Shown here: positions 25,977-38,072 of the stretch, piece by piece
Layout: each line of letters opens with the position of its first letter
Numbering within the stretch: the first letter of the stretch is position 1
Assembly: GCA_038502055.1 (NCBI GenBank)
Contig: JAXRKN010000027.1
Location: forward strand, 124,001 to 188,000
Direction of reading: 5' to 3'
Length of the DNA: 64,000 nt
Source of the DNA: Tanytarsus gracilentus
Taxonomy: Eukaryota; Arthropoda; Insecta; Diptera; Chironomidae
The notes under the pieces: generated by a model
The model's database searches: none
Told to the model about the DNA's origin: nothing
The model's input: only the letters and a program-made list of their open reading frames with translations
Made by a program: the position numbers and the translations under genes

Positions 25977-28900
25977 TTAATTCGATGAAATACTTTTGTG
26001 TAAGCTCTTCATGGCACTCATTCTCTTTCTGATTCTCGGCGAGTTCCATCGACTCGAATAAACTTCACTCGACGCGATCGCTGATAAAGGTCGATTTTCT
26101 CTCACTTGCACTCCTTCATCGACATCATCCGATTCAGATTTGATTTCCATTTTCTGGAAAGAATTGTTTGCAATTGCTTTACTGAAAAATTAATTAGAAA
26201 AAATTAAACAAATTCACCTGAACGATTAATCTCAAAAGTTGACTTTGATGCTCCATTTGCTTGGAAATTTCACGAAGTTTTAGTTTTTGTTTCTCAATCT
26301 CACAAATGACCACATCTTCGGTGGAATTGTCGAGGACGAGCTCGAGACCAGCTATAAATTTTTTATTGCGACCTCAATGAAATTTTATTGAATTCTTGAG
26401 TTTTTTTGGGTGGGAGGAAAAGCTTTTGAGCACTCAGGGAGGTTCAAAAGCTTTTAAGGAATTTTAGAAAATAATTTTCAAATTTTTAAAAATTTTAATA
26501 ATTATTAATTTTAAAATATTTTTCAAATTTTTAAAAAATTAAAATAATTTTCCAAATTTTTTACCCCAATGAGTTTCAACAAGGATGGGAAGCTCTTACT
26601 CTCAAAACTTAATATTTCCTTCCAAATATTTTTCTTAATTAATTTTTAAACATTTTTAAAATGTTTTCTAAAAATTCCTCACATTTATCCAATTGCACTT
26701 TAAAATTAATTTTTCACTCAATTTCTGTCTTACCATTTTCCGATTCTGTGAAAGGATTACAAAACCATTTTCTCAGAATTGCATCCAGAAGATTCACTTT
26801 ACATTTGTCCTTTGATGAAAATTTAATGAGAATGAAATCAATTTAAAAATTCAATGAAGTCTTTTACCTCATTCGGATACTCGATAAGTTCAGTTTTGTC
26901 AACCTTCTCCAACCACATCTGAGGCAATTTTCTCTCAAGTTCAGAATGTAAAATGACCTTGAAGTTAAATTTGTTAAAGAATTTAAAAAAAGATTAATTT
27001 TGAAATATTTTTACCTGCATTGCAAGTCTTTTCAACTGCGCATTTCTTTTGACGCTTTCGATGTCTCCAACGGCCAAACCAATGAGTAAATTCATCAAGA
27101 GAATCGGCATTAAAATCATGAAAAGAACTGGAATTAAAATTTAAATTAATTTAGTTATTTAAAAAGGATTCCAAGCTCATTATATTAAATTTTATAATTT
27201 CTAATTTTTTAATTAATTGAAAACTTAAATTTTTTTCAAGGGGTGGAAAATCGAAATAAATTAATTAATTTTAAGTTTCCTATTCTTAATCAATTTAATT
27301 TTAATAAAAATTATTTTTTGATTTTCAATAAATTTTTAAATTTCTAGTTTACACCCCTGAATTTTTTAAAATTATATTTTCAACTCACACAATACAGCAA
27401 AAGTCGCATAAGGATTCGGCAAATAATTGTGATGCATTGGCGTGACAAAAACTCCCACATAATCCATCTCGCCCAACATCATCGAAAAAGTTCTCATCAA
27501 CGACATCTTAAAAAAGTGCAAGCAAATAAATTAATAAATAATTTGTTGATTTTTTGGATTTTCAAGATTTTTTAAAATTAATTTTAAACTCCTCAAAAAT
27601 ATCAAAATTAAACTCACCGGTATAGTCGAAAAAGATAAATGATTTGTCTGATTTTCTTTAATGTTTGACAACAAAATAAAGAATGCAAGTCCAAATGCGA
27701 TAATCAGAATTGAAAATAAAATTAAAACCTTAATTAAAGTTTGCAAAATTTCGAGAAACATCACAACATAAATTCCAATTTGATCGAATCGCTGTAAATG
27801 CAAAAGAAGATTAAACCATGAGAAGAAAACGGTTAAAGATGCAGCGGAGAATAAATAATCGCAAACTTGACCGCCCATGAAAACGGGTGAGATCATGATG
27901 AGAGCATGGACATAGAGCAGCCACGATACAAAATTGTTGGGATCGAAGAGATAGTGATAGCGTTGCTGACTGAATTGAACAATTTCACGTAAAGTGCTCG
28001 CCATGATGTAGAAGAAGATTATCAAGCCGGAAACGCACATTAGAGTTGAGAGATTTATTTTTTGTGGAGTTGATGAGAGAGAATTTGTTGAGTTTAATTG
28101 AGGATCAATGTTGGTTGAGTTTATGGGGGTGGTTTCGTTGACAAAATCCTGCGTGAGAAAAAAGATTAATGAAATTTTGATTTTTTTGGAATTTAAAATA
28201 ATTTAAAAATTTAATTTTTGAATTTTTTTAAAACTTTGCTAATTTTTTTGAATGTTTCAAATTTTAACTTTTTTAAATTTTTATTTTTTGTTTAATTTTT
28301 CATCTTTTCATTTTTTTAATTCCGAATATTCTTAAAAACAAGATGGGTCTGCAAACGGCGTTGCCATTTCCAATAGCTCCGCTGTCTTAGATTAGTATCC
28401 CATAGTTCTGAAAAATGGAATTAGTGGCCTCCTGGTCGGCCATGATGGACACTCCCCAAAAATTTATGTCAATCGATTTCTGATGCAATGCAGTTAACGA
28501 CATACATGAAGTCATAGTTCTGAAAAATGGACATTATGGCACTCCTGGCCGCCATGATGACATTCCTCAAAAATCGTCAATGTCAATTTATTCCTGTCAA
28601 ATTAGAGTTCACGATACCATGAAGCCATAGTTCTGAAAAATGGACATTAGTGCACTCCTGCCGTCCATGATGGACATTCCTCAAAAATCTCAATGTCAAT
28701 CGATTCCTGATGCAATGACGAGTTAACGACATAATGAAGCCATAGTTCTGAAAAATGGACATTAGTGGCACTTCTGGCCGTCCATGATGGACATTCCTCT
28801 AAAATCTCAATGTCAATCGATTCCTGATGCAATTACGAGTTCAACGATACCCATGAAGTCATATAAGAGAAAATTTGTATGAAAAAGGAATTTTCTCTCT

Positions 28901-31900
28901 TGAGGGTCCAACTAATTTCTTCACAACTAGAACCAAAACCCGATCTTTAGCCACAAACCCGAGTCAAATCCAACCAGCCGTTCTTGAGATATGCCGCCCA
29001 CTAAGATCGTAAGAAAGTAAGAAAGTAAGAAAGAAGAAAAAAAAAAAAAAAAAAAAAAGTAAATGACTTAAATGGCTCTAACTCCTCGTAGGAGCAACCG
29101 ATTTCAAATCTGTTTTCGCCAGTTTGTAGGGGTTGGCTAGGCCTTCATTTGAGTATATTTTTGTATTCACAAGGTAATGTCTTGGCACTAGGGGTCGAAA
29201 ACAGGTTTTGGAAAAATCCAAAATTAATATATAGCGGAGCTATAATTTCCAAAAAAATCTGAAACTAATTCCAACTTTTAACAAAGTTCATCGAACTCTT
29301 TCTTCAGAAACTCCCAAATATTTTCATTACAACTTCTTTCACTCAACTTTTCCTCATTCTCAATAATCAAATTTTCCCAAATTACCTTTCCAAATTGACT
29401 CTGCATCAAGCACGTCGAATACATCGTGACAAATATGAGGAAAATACTGTAAACGAGCAAATTCGCAATGTGAAAATATTTTCCATAAGAATTCCACTTC
29501 ATTTGCAGATATTTCTGACTGAGAGGGTGAGCCAACAACTCGACCCGGCCATGCTGAACCATCGCCTAGTGAGAAGAAGAATATTTATAGCAAAATAGTC
29601 AATTAGGAAGAATTTGTGAGGCGTTAAGAATCCAATAAGCGAACATTAATGACAAAAAATAGCGAAAAAAAAGTTCGTGCAAAACTCACAGTAACCACTT
29701 GCAATGGAGGCGGTCTCCAGTTTGGATCATTGAGCGACAAGCGAATTGATTCGACTTTTTTCATCGACTTTTGTAAAATTTCAAACGAATATTTTATCTA
29801 GAAAAACATCAAAAAAGGTCAAAATGGTTTAATGAAAAAAAAGGAAAAATTATAAATAAATGAAAATATTTGGTTTCAATGGTGAATGATGAAAAGGAAG
29901 ATTATGGAAGAAATTTTTCTCGTGTTGAGAAGATTTTTGTTGCTCACATGGCAACTGTGAAGTATTTTTTAGGGGTTGCATATTTTTTAGACGTTGGTTG
30001 CCTACTTCTTAGGGGTAAAATTACACGATGATGTCTAAGACGTTCATAAAACGTTAGGCTGACCAGATTTGAATAATTTTGTGATTAATTACCAAAAATA
30101 TTAATTTAAATTTAATCAAAAACCTGGTCAGTCGCTCACAATTAATTCAAAAGCGTTAATTGCACTTTAATATTCTCAGACATTTTATAAATGTTTAATC
30201 TACTTTCAAAAAATTCGTGACCCAACCTACATAAAAGCCATTTCGCAAAGAAAATTGTTTGAATATCCTACGGAAGTTTCATCTGACGTCAACACACGCA
30301 TGCATTAGGGTTGGGATTAAAAATTATGAAAGGTCAACATAAGAAAAAGATTTTTGTTGCAAACACTTGAAAAGCTCTTTAAGAAGTTCCTAAAGATGTA
30401 AATGAGTGATTGGATGATGACAAAAGTTTCTGTTTTGTTGTTCATTTGAGAACTTTTCAAAGAAGAAAATTTTAATTTCCTTTTTGATGTTTGATGAAAT
30501 TCTCACATACGCGTGAAAATAATGAAATATAAGAGTCAATGACCTTTGACACAGGGAACATGCATGCTTTTATCTACTTAAATGTTTAATTAAATTTTTG
30601 AAAAAATTTGAATTTTTGATCAGGGGTGGGAAACTCTTAATTTTAAATTGTGAGTTTCTTCCCCTTGTTTTTAATTAAATATCACGCAAATCTTTGATAA
30701 TGTCAACGTCAATTTTTAACTAAAAAATTCTTAAATTTCATGCCCATTAAACTCATTTTCGAATCTACACATTAATTGTTGACAAATTGTCGTCACTTCT
30801 TACATTCATCGCGGCCAGCGGAATTGGCGATACTGCATTTCCCGTATCATCAACTTTCGTATATAAATTCGGACAGAGGAAGCACTCGAAGCTATATTTT
30901 ATCTAAATTTTCTATTAAACTCTGAAAATTAATTAAAAATTTCTTTAAAACTTACATAAAAAGATTTCGAATCCTTTTTGCAGTTCGCTTTTGTGATGCA
31001 TTTATCTTGAACAGCTTCAAACACTTTCGGCATTGTCGCAATTAGAGCGAGAGTTACGCAAGGATGTTTTCCACTCTTTAGACACATCACCTCAGCACTT
31101 CGCTCACTGTGAGTCACCATGGCCAGAGCAGCTTCTGAAAATTTATAGTGAATCGCGTAGTCGATGGCGGATTGTTCTTGATGATTATACAACAGTTGAC
31201 ATCCAAGCGACAGCAACAAAGAAACGGCATTGGGTTTGTTCTCCATCGTCGCCAAATGAAGCGCAGTGTTCTAAAGTTAATTAGCGAGACAATTTAATTG
31301 AAATTTCAAGGGATGGAAACTCGGATAATTTTTTAAATAGGTCAAAAAATAAATTTTGAATTTTCTGAGTTTCCAACCCCTTGGTAGAAATGTAACTCTT
31401 TATGCGACTCACCCCATCCTTGTCGACTTGATTCAATAATTGACTGTGAACGGAATGTAAAAGCTCAACTGTTTGTGTGTAGTTGTGCATCGCTGCGAGG
31501 TGCAAAGGGTTCCTGCCGCTGAAAATATCAATTTTAAAATCGCCAATAATAAATTTGAATTTTCAACTTCTTACTTGTGATCTCGATGGAGCAACGCGCC
31601 TCTATTTAGCAGCAATTGAACGACTCGCGTGTGTCCATGCTTGGATGCGATATGTAATGGTGTCATTCCCTCCCCATCGCACTCATTAATAATGAAAGTT
31701 CCCTTTTCACTATCTAAAAGTTGTTTAACTGTATTAAATCGTCCATAGCACGCTGCAAAGTGAAGCGGTGACTCGTTGTTATTATTTTTGAGATTAATGC
31801 AAGCGCCGAGTCTGATTAAATTCTCAAGAGATCTAATGTGTCCCTCGCGTGACGCATAGTGAAGTGGTGAACACCCAGAAATGTCTTTTTCATTGAGAAA

Positions 31901-34900
31901 TTCACTCCAACTGCACTTCGAGTGAGCGTTAATGTCTTCAGCAAACTCATTGAGATGTCCGCCATTGAGAATAATTGAATGAAGAATATTTCTTTGATTT
32001 ATGTCTTTCTGATGGACATTCGCGCCAAGACGAATGAGCGTTCGAACTGTTCGCCAACCTGACCGAGATGCAGCGAGCAAAACTGGAGATCTTTGTTCTT
32101 TGTCAATTGCATCAATGTCAGCTCCTTCTTTAACGAGATATTCGACCTGGCAGATTTAAAATTTGGTTATTAAAACTAGAATGTTTAAAGACGGCAAGTC
32201 GGCTATTGATTTTTATTTAGTGTACAGAGGACAAATAATCAACTCACCAACGGCGGATGATTAAACATCGACGCACAATGTAACGGTGTCATTTTTTGTA
32301 TGTCCGTGCATGCCAAGCAAATTCTCTTATCTTGCGGTTGCATCTCGAACATTAACCGGACTATGTCGAGAGCTCCCTGAGCGCTTTTAATGACAAAAAA
32401 TTATTTAATTAAAAATTTGAAATATTTTTCTCAAACTCACCACGCGAGATGGACTGGCGTTGATAAATCATACTGTTGAGTTGAAATTTTTGCGCCAGAC
32501 TTTAGACACAATTCAACCGCTCGAATGTCACCGCCATGAACGGCGCTGTGAAGTGGAAGATTTCCTTCTGAATCGAAAAATGAAATCATTTCTTCGCGTG
32601 TGCAGCCTCGCGATTCACCCCACTTTAGATTGATTGAAAGTGAAATGCAAATTGTCAGTGATTAAATTTTAAAAATTTTTAAATTTCTTACTTGTAAAAA
32701 TACTTCCATTGTTTTGCTGCTGGCATTTTTAGCTGCCTCATGGATCGGATAGTAACCCAAGTTGCAAGCAGTTCTCGGCGATGCGTCAAATTCTGTAATC
32801 TATATGAAATTATCTCATTAACAATTCTCGACAGTCTCTTATCAACTTACAAGTATTCTCGCACATTCCTCATGGTCGTGAATGGCAGACAAATGGAGTG
32901 CAGTTCTACCATGTTCACCGCCTTGTTGAATATCGATGACATCACGATGCTTTGCCATAACTTTAAGCGCATTAACTTTATTCAAGACAGTTGCGAGATG
33001 CAGCGGAGAGAAATTTCGCTCGTTGAGAATATTTGTTTTGACGGGTCTGAATTGTGAGAGAAAGCGAATTAGATTAGATTTGTAAGAATGTGATGAAGAA
33101 TTATAGAATTCAAGGGGCGGGCAACATAGAATATTTTAAATTCAAAGAATATTTAAAGTTCTTACAATTTTTAATGTTTTTTACAATTTTTAAAATATTT
33201 CAAGAGTTACAAGCTCTTTTAAATTAAAAAAATTTAAGGGGTGTGAAACTTGGAATATTGAAAATTTTAGAGTTTCACGCCCTTTAAATTTTTAAATATT
33301 TAAGAAACTTGAAATACTCAAAAATTTAATATAAGGAAATTTTATAAATATTTTAAAACTTAAAATATCCAGAATATATAATTTTGACAAACCCAGTTTC
33401 TCACCCCTTTCTAGGAATTTTTTCAAATCTTTTTTTTAATTTCCTTTTATCTAATAAATTGCATTTCAACTTACATCTGCAGAAGATACTCGAGGGCATC
33501 AAGTGCGTCGTTTTCAACGGCGTGATGTAATGGCGTTGATCCTGAATTGTCTAAGCAATTTAGGTCACCATGAATGCTTTTAATGTACACCAAGATGTTA
33601 ACTCGATTCCTTGCGGCGGCTTGATGACAAACCGTTCGACCTCTGCCGTCTTGAACGCAAAGTCGAGTGTTGTCAATTTCGTAGAGACGAATGAACTCGT
33701 CGAGATTTCCTTTTTCGGCGGCCTTGAAGGAAAAATTTAAGTGAATTTCTTGCTTGAAAAATTCTTATTAAAAACCTCAAAAATTTCTTCAATCCGAACT
33801 TTCGCAGCGGGTCCAAGTCGGAGGACTTTTGTCCAATTTTTTGGGAACGTGAGTGGCTTAATTGAGACACGATTCACACCTTTACCACCAAATAATTGCT
33901 TCGACAATTTTTCGCACATGTCCTCTGTCGAAATAAATTTTTTCATGATGTTCTCGTTAAATTTAAACCTTTTGGAATTGAGGAATTTGTTTTTCTGTAT
34001 TCATACAGCTTTAAAGAAATTATTTTGTGTTAATTTTTTAAATTTCTTTTTGTTTGATTTAAAAGGTTTGTGCAGGGATAATTATTGGTGATTTTTGTGG
34101 GTTATTGTTTACACTTAATTATCAGCTTGAGAAAAAGTTTTAAATCACTTTGTTAACTTTTTTATTGTTGATGAATCTGAATTTAATTAAGAAAATTAAT
34201 TATATATTTTATTTTTTTCTTGTAATTTTCTAATGTTGAAAAAATAATTCACTCCCGGGTTGCAGTAGAAAAAAATAATAACTTTCCACACATCAAATTT
34301 TGATTCTAAATCAAATAAAAAACTCAATTAAATTGTTGAAATTATTGAACAAGTTTGTTTAACAGAATTGAGCGAATTAAATAATTGCGATGATGAAACT
34401 TCCATAGATGAATTATTTAGTTCGATTTGAAAGAGATTGTTTATTTTTTGAAAAATTAAATTAAATGCGAGGTAAACGAATTAGAGTAAAATATTAATTG
34501 ATGCTAAAAAAATTATAATTTGTAAAAAAAATTTTAATTTAATTTTTAAACTTAATGAAAAGAAAAAAAATTAAAATAAACCAAAATTAAAATAAAAAAT
34601 TAAAAAAATATTAATTTAAAAAATTGAACAAAGATTAGTTTAAAAAATTAAACAAAAATTAATTTAATTAATTCATTAATAAATTAAACTTAAATTAAAA
34701 AAATTAAACTTTAATTAAAAATTTAAATATACAAATTTGGTAAACTAAAATTCAGAAAAAAATTAATTAATTAAGAAAAATAAAATTAATTAAAATAAAA
34801 TTAAAAAACACAAAATTTAAAAAAATTTCATTTTAAAAAACTAACAAAATTAAAATACAAATAAATTCCTTTCACTAATTACATTTTTTACTTATTTTAT

Positions 34901-36838
34901 AATTGAATTCCTTTCTCCAGAATTCCATCAATTCTTCAATTTTCTTTCATCACTTTGAGTATTTTATTCAAACATTCCGAAATTTGTTTACTTTTCATTT
35001 CTACAACAAAATAATTATTTTCAACATTTTTTTCTCATTTACACCCATAAATTTATTTTTCCATCATCAAAAAAGTAAAAAACTAATTTTTCACATCATT
35101 CAACTTCACACTTTATCCTTTATCACCTCAAGTCAATTTTGTTTTGATCACTCAATGAATGCAAATCGCGAACTGAAGAAATTTCGCCCGATGCATCGAG
35201 TTTTTATATCATTTTCTCAACATCGCAAACGTTTATGTAATTGATATTTAATGAAAAAATCATGAAATTAATATTTTTAAACTGCATGTAAATGAATCTT
35301 GCAAAATTCACCCTCGAAAAGGGTTTCAAGATCTTTCAATTAAATTGATTAAAAGCAGTTAATTGAGCTTTTTTTAATCAACAAGAGAAAATGAAATGTT
35401 CGAGAGAGAGTTAAAGGAAAATTCTCGTTGGAAAATTTTCCACTCTCTGCCGCTCTCGAGAGAAAAAAAGGCTGCAATGGAAGTTACATAAGTCCGAAGT
35501 TAGTCGAAGGATTTCGATATGTAAATAATAAAGTCGAGAATAATTAGGGAGAGAATCATCAAGTGAATAAAAAAAGCAATTTTGTGTAAGTACTTGGGAA
35601 AGTAAAGTTGATTGTTGTCGTGTCTCACGGAGGATCAAAAAGGTATTCACGAAAGCCGATTGGAGAAATCTGGAAGGTCTCGAAAAATCCTTGAAAGATC
35701 TTCGATTTGTTTGAAAGCTTTTAAGAAATTTGCACTTACAAAAGCTTAAAACTTTTGATAAAATTTAAGCTTTTTACGCTTTTTAAATTTTTTTAAAGCT
35801 TTTGAAAGTTTTTAATAATGCTGAAGCTTTCAAAAGCTTAATTTATTTTTATTAATTTTTCAAAGCTTCAAAATTTTAAATTTTAATGAACAAAATAATT
35901 TTAAAAGCTTTTCAATAATGAAGCTTTTCAAAGTTAATAAATTTTTCGAAGCTTTAATTTTTCTAATCACTCACCCGAAAAATGCGATAAGGAGAGTCGA
36001 TTAGCAAACAAACGTCCGACTCTTCAACCGAACCACTGACAATACCCTTAAGTTCATTAACATCGCCAATTTCATTATCAATTTCCATCATTGCGCTTTT
36101 TCGTCCTATTCGCGTCAATACCCACCACTTCTGCCATAAAAAGAGAGAGAGAGAGAAAATAAATAAATTTGAATTGGAGCAATTAGTCTGCAATTGTCTG
36201 ATAAAATTATCTTGATAAAGCCTTTTAATGGGTGTGTAAGTGACGATAAAATGTGATAGCAAATGCAGATGAAACCATAGAAATTAAAGACAAACACGCA
36301 TGATCATCCGTCATCGATGCGATTGTTTGTGTTTGATTAAATTTTCGATGATATCATCGGAGTGGAAAAATAATCGAAAAAAATTGAACAGTAAATGGAT
36401 GGATGGTTGGAATTTGTTTTAAAATTAATCAATTAAAAAATAATAATTTAAAAAATTAAAAAAGAAGAAGAAAATTTAAAAGTTCAATTAATTTTTTAAA
36501 TTTTTTCCTTAATTTATTTTTGACAATTTTTCTAAATTTTTTTTCCTAATTTTAATTTGAAAATTTTTCTAGAATTTTCTCACAAATTTAATTCTTTGTC
36601 AACATTTTTTCAAAACCCTTCAATTAAGTACTTTTTTCCACTCATGTGAATAATTATTTATTTTCGTTAAAATTAATCAAACAACTTCAAGTCATGACGT
36701 TCAGTTTACCTTCCATTTGGTTGAATTAATTAATTCCTCTTTGCCATCTTTTTCACTGTCGTCATCCTTCATCCTTATATCAGCCGATATTGGACGAATG
36801 TTGCAAGAATTTTGAAGCAGATGGACGGTCGTTGGCAT
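25977..36838 (-). CDS. TrpA1: TRPA1 ankyrin-repeat cation channel
   Basis: I could join 19 exons of the long form: 36838-36710, 36130-35975, 33722-33475, 33046-32851, 32799-32692, 32622-32441, 32383-32248, 32146-31575, 31518-31413, 31270-30956, then 30902-30804 or 29797-29690, 29565-29386, 28148-27618, 27506-27389, 27127-27015, 26957-26868, 26809-26734, 26351-26218, 26153-25977; about 1,220 residues. The ankyrin domain is near-identical to fly TRPA1 in stretches such as SPLHYASREGHIRSLENLIR and KCITKANCKKDSKSFY. S1 starts near ANLLVYSIFLIFV; the pore helix and filter are in FSMMLGEMDYVG; S6 reads MPILLMNLLIGLAVGDIESV. The C-terminus has a coiled-coil segment (EISKQMEHQSQLLRLIVQ). In insects TRPA1 opens to heat, reactive chemicals and light products in nociceptive and thermosensory neurons. 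The S1-S2 loop junction is the only uncertain join (see finding). Confidence 0.95.
27237..27359. repeat. hAT-like MITE, CAGGGG family
   Basis: Ends are CAAGGGGTGGAAAATCGAAA and, inverted, CAGGGGTGTAAACTAGAAA. It lies in a TRPA1 intron between exons 27506-27389 and 27127-27015. Flanks (T-rich on both sides) allow but do not prove an 8-bp target duplication. Confidence 0.65.
28374..29242. mobile_element. Non-autonomous DNA transposon with internal tandem repeats
   Basis: The ends TAGCTCCGCT (28374) and AGCGGAGCTA (to 29242) are inverted. The octamer ATTTCCAA occurs immediately before the left end (28366-28373) and two bases after the right end (29245-29252), a good 8-bp target duplication. Inside, a unit of 112-119 bp repeats four times with starts at 28401, 28513, 28626 and 28741, each beginning CATAGTTCTGAAAAATGGA. 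A (GTAAGAAA)n plus poly-A run follows at 29009-29060. The right 240 bp resembles 60339-60520 in opposite orientation. The open frames here are repeat translations, not genes. It sits in the TRPA1 intron right after the S1 exon. Confidence 0.8.
29690..29797 (-). CDS. TrpA1: TRPA1 mutually exclusive exon, copy B
   Basis: This 108-bp exon encodes 36 residues beginning IKYSFEILQKSMKKVES and ending RPPPLQVVT, phase 0 at both ends. Inclusion of both copies would repeat IKYSFE and lengthen the linker by about 35 residues. Fly TRPA1 has the same paired exon (10a/10b) at this place, which changes heat response. Confidence 0.85.
30055..30138. repeat. MITE with GGCTGACCAGAT ends (family 2)
   Basis: Left end TAGGCTGACCAGATTTG; right end inverts to GAGCGACTGACCAGGTTTT. 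The 84-bp element lies in a TRPA1 intron. The shared core CTGACCAG matches copies at 16726 and 43900. Confidence 0.5.
30621..30667. repeat. Minimal hAT-like palindromic MITE
   Basis: Only 47 bp: CAGGGGTGGGAAACTC, a short A/T centre, and GAGTTTCTTCCCCTTG. Flanking octamers TTTTTGAT (30613-30620) and TTTTTAAT (30668-30675) agree at seven of eight bases, supporting an 8-bp target duplication. TRPA1 intron. Confidence 0.75.
30804..30902 (-). CDS. TrpA1: TRPA1 mutually exclusive exon, copy A
   Basis: This 99-bp exon encodes 33 residues beginning IKYSFECFLCPN and ending IPLAAMN, phase 0 at both ends. It occupies the linker after the ankyrin repeats. Its start matches copy B at 29690-29797, so the two are duplicates used one at a time. 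It carries two cysteines absent from copy B. Confidence 0.85.
31307..31383. repeat. hAT-like palindromic MITE
   Basis: CAAGGGATGGAAACTCGG at the left pairs with CTGAGTTTCCAACCCCTTG at the right, with a 40-bp A/T-rich loop. TRPA1 intron between exons 31518-31413 and 31270-30956. Confidence 0.7.
33111..33410. repeat. hAT-like MITE with a second copy nested inside
   Basis: Outer ends are CAAGGGGCGGGCAAC (33111) and AGTTTCTCACCCCTTT (to 33410). An inner palindrome, AAGGGGTGTGAAACTTGG to AGTTTCACGCCCTTT, occupies 33236-33287. This suggests insertion of one element into another, or two neighbours. TRPA1 intron. Confidence 0.55.
33776..33946 (-). CDS. TrpA1: Alternative first coding exon of TRPA1
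   Basis: This exon starts ATG at 33946, encodes 57 residues (MKKFISTEDMCEKLSKQLFG... ending RIEEIFE), and ends GAG|GTTTTT in phase 0. It therefore splices to the same shared exon (33722, AAEKGNLDEF) as the upstream exon pair 36838-36710 and 36130-35975, whose last residues are SPYRIFR. Only 53 bp separate it from the shared exon. Fly TRPA1 is known to use two start sites that give different N-termini with different thermal sensitivity; the layout here is the same. The donor GTTTTT is weak, so usage needs transcripts. Confidence 0.75.
35715..35954. repeat. Cluster of AAGCTT palindromes in TRPA1 intron
   Basis: The hexamer AAGCTT occurs about ten times in 240 bp, usually as AAAAGCTTTT or GAAGCTTTT, often with TTTCAAAG spacers. 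The copies are not at one fixed period. The block lies just downstream (in transcription sense) of the exon encoding SPYRIFR. Confidence 0.7.
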
Positions 36839-38072
36839 TATTTTCTAGTAAGAAAATTAGGAATGCTTTTAAGACGGTTAAAAAATTAAATTTGATGTTT
36901 TAAATAAATAAAAATTTTCGTTCCAAAATTTTATTAAAATTGATTAGAAAATAAATATCGTTAATTTTTTTTTGAATCCTTAAAACTCAATAAATGTAAG
37001 AAATTTCTGATAACCTAGTTAAGGACATTGACTTTCGTGGGTCATTACAATTTTAATAGACCTATAAAGAATTTTCATGAAAATTTTTGGTGACCTTGAT
37101 ATTTTTTTATTGCTTTTGAAGAAATTTTAATTAGTTATTTTTAGACTTTCTGTTTTTCACAAGAAAATTTTGGAAAATTATTTAAAATAAAATATTTAAA
37201 TAATTTTAATTAAAATTTTATTCAATTTTCCTTTTCTTTCATCATTATCAAAATGTTTGAGTTTTCCACGAAAGTATCGCAATTTTTAATTTGATACTTT
37301 TTCACTTTTTAACTTTCCTAGAATTTTTTTTTGGCTCTATTTAAAATTCGCACCTTTTTTTATTTCTTTTTTTTATCTAATTTATTTCCAATTAATATCG
37401 AGAAATTTGAGCTTTTTGTTCCGGTTTCACTTTTAATTTTTGCAACTTTGAATTTTTACTTGTTGTCACATCGACAGACAAACACGAACTAAAATTTTCA
37501 CCAGAAGTTTTTCTTTCGCAGCTAACGAGGCGAAAAAAAACTAAATGAGAGCGCGAGCTTTTTTATGGTTTCTCTGTTTGTTTCGTAGTTAAGCTATCTG
37601 TAAGGAAAATGAAGTGATAATCTCATGAAATATACATGACAGCACGCATTGGTGAGATGAAAAAAATATTTGTGAGTAATTTAGAGAGATTTAAAGAAGA
37701 TTTTTTTGCGTGTTTTTATGACACATATCGAAGGGATTTGAAAGGATGATTTTTATGAACGAAAAACAAAATAAAATTAGATTTTTTGGAGGGGAAAAAA
37801 TAATTTTTTTAACAAATCTAAAAGGTTTAAAAATAAATTTTTTAGGTTTTAAAAATTATTAAAATTTAACCAATTAAAATTTTAAGAAATATTTCAGCAA
37901 TCTTTGACATTTTTCAATATTTATTGTCACCCTTAATTTAAATTAATCTAAATTTCTCTAATTAATTCAAAATTTCAATTTAAATAATTTTTAATCAAAT
38001 ATTTAAATTAAGTCAATCCTTAAATAATTTTGTTTGCTCTAAATTAAATCCAAAACTTTCAATTAAACTTCA
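36839..38072. promoter_or_regulatory. Divergent promoter region of TRPA1 and the tetraspanin gene
   Basis: The two genes start head to head, 1.23 kb apart. The block at about 37440-37680 is less AT-rich and contains candidate start regions (for example the ACAGACAAACACGAAC stretch near 37472). No coding signal. Specific initiators cannot be assigned from sequence alone. Confidence 0.45.

Noticed and set aside
28583..28832. Two minus-strand frames of about 60 codons sharing a repeated peptide
   Set aside because: Translations of the 115-bp tandem repeat inside the transposon.
28330..29250. Possible extra TRPA1 exon that would restore phase after 29283
   Set aside because: The whole interval is transposon or A/T spacer; no phase 1-to-0 exon with borders could be found.
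34903..35244. 113-codon plus-strand frame in the TRPA1 intron
   Set aside because: F/I/H/S-rich text expected from T-rich DNA; no domain.
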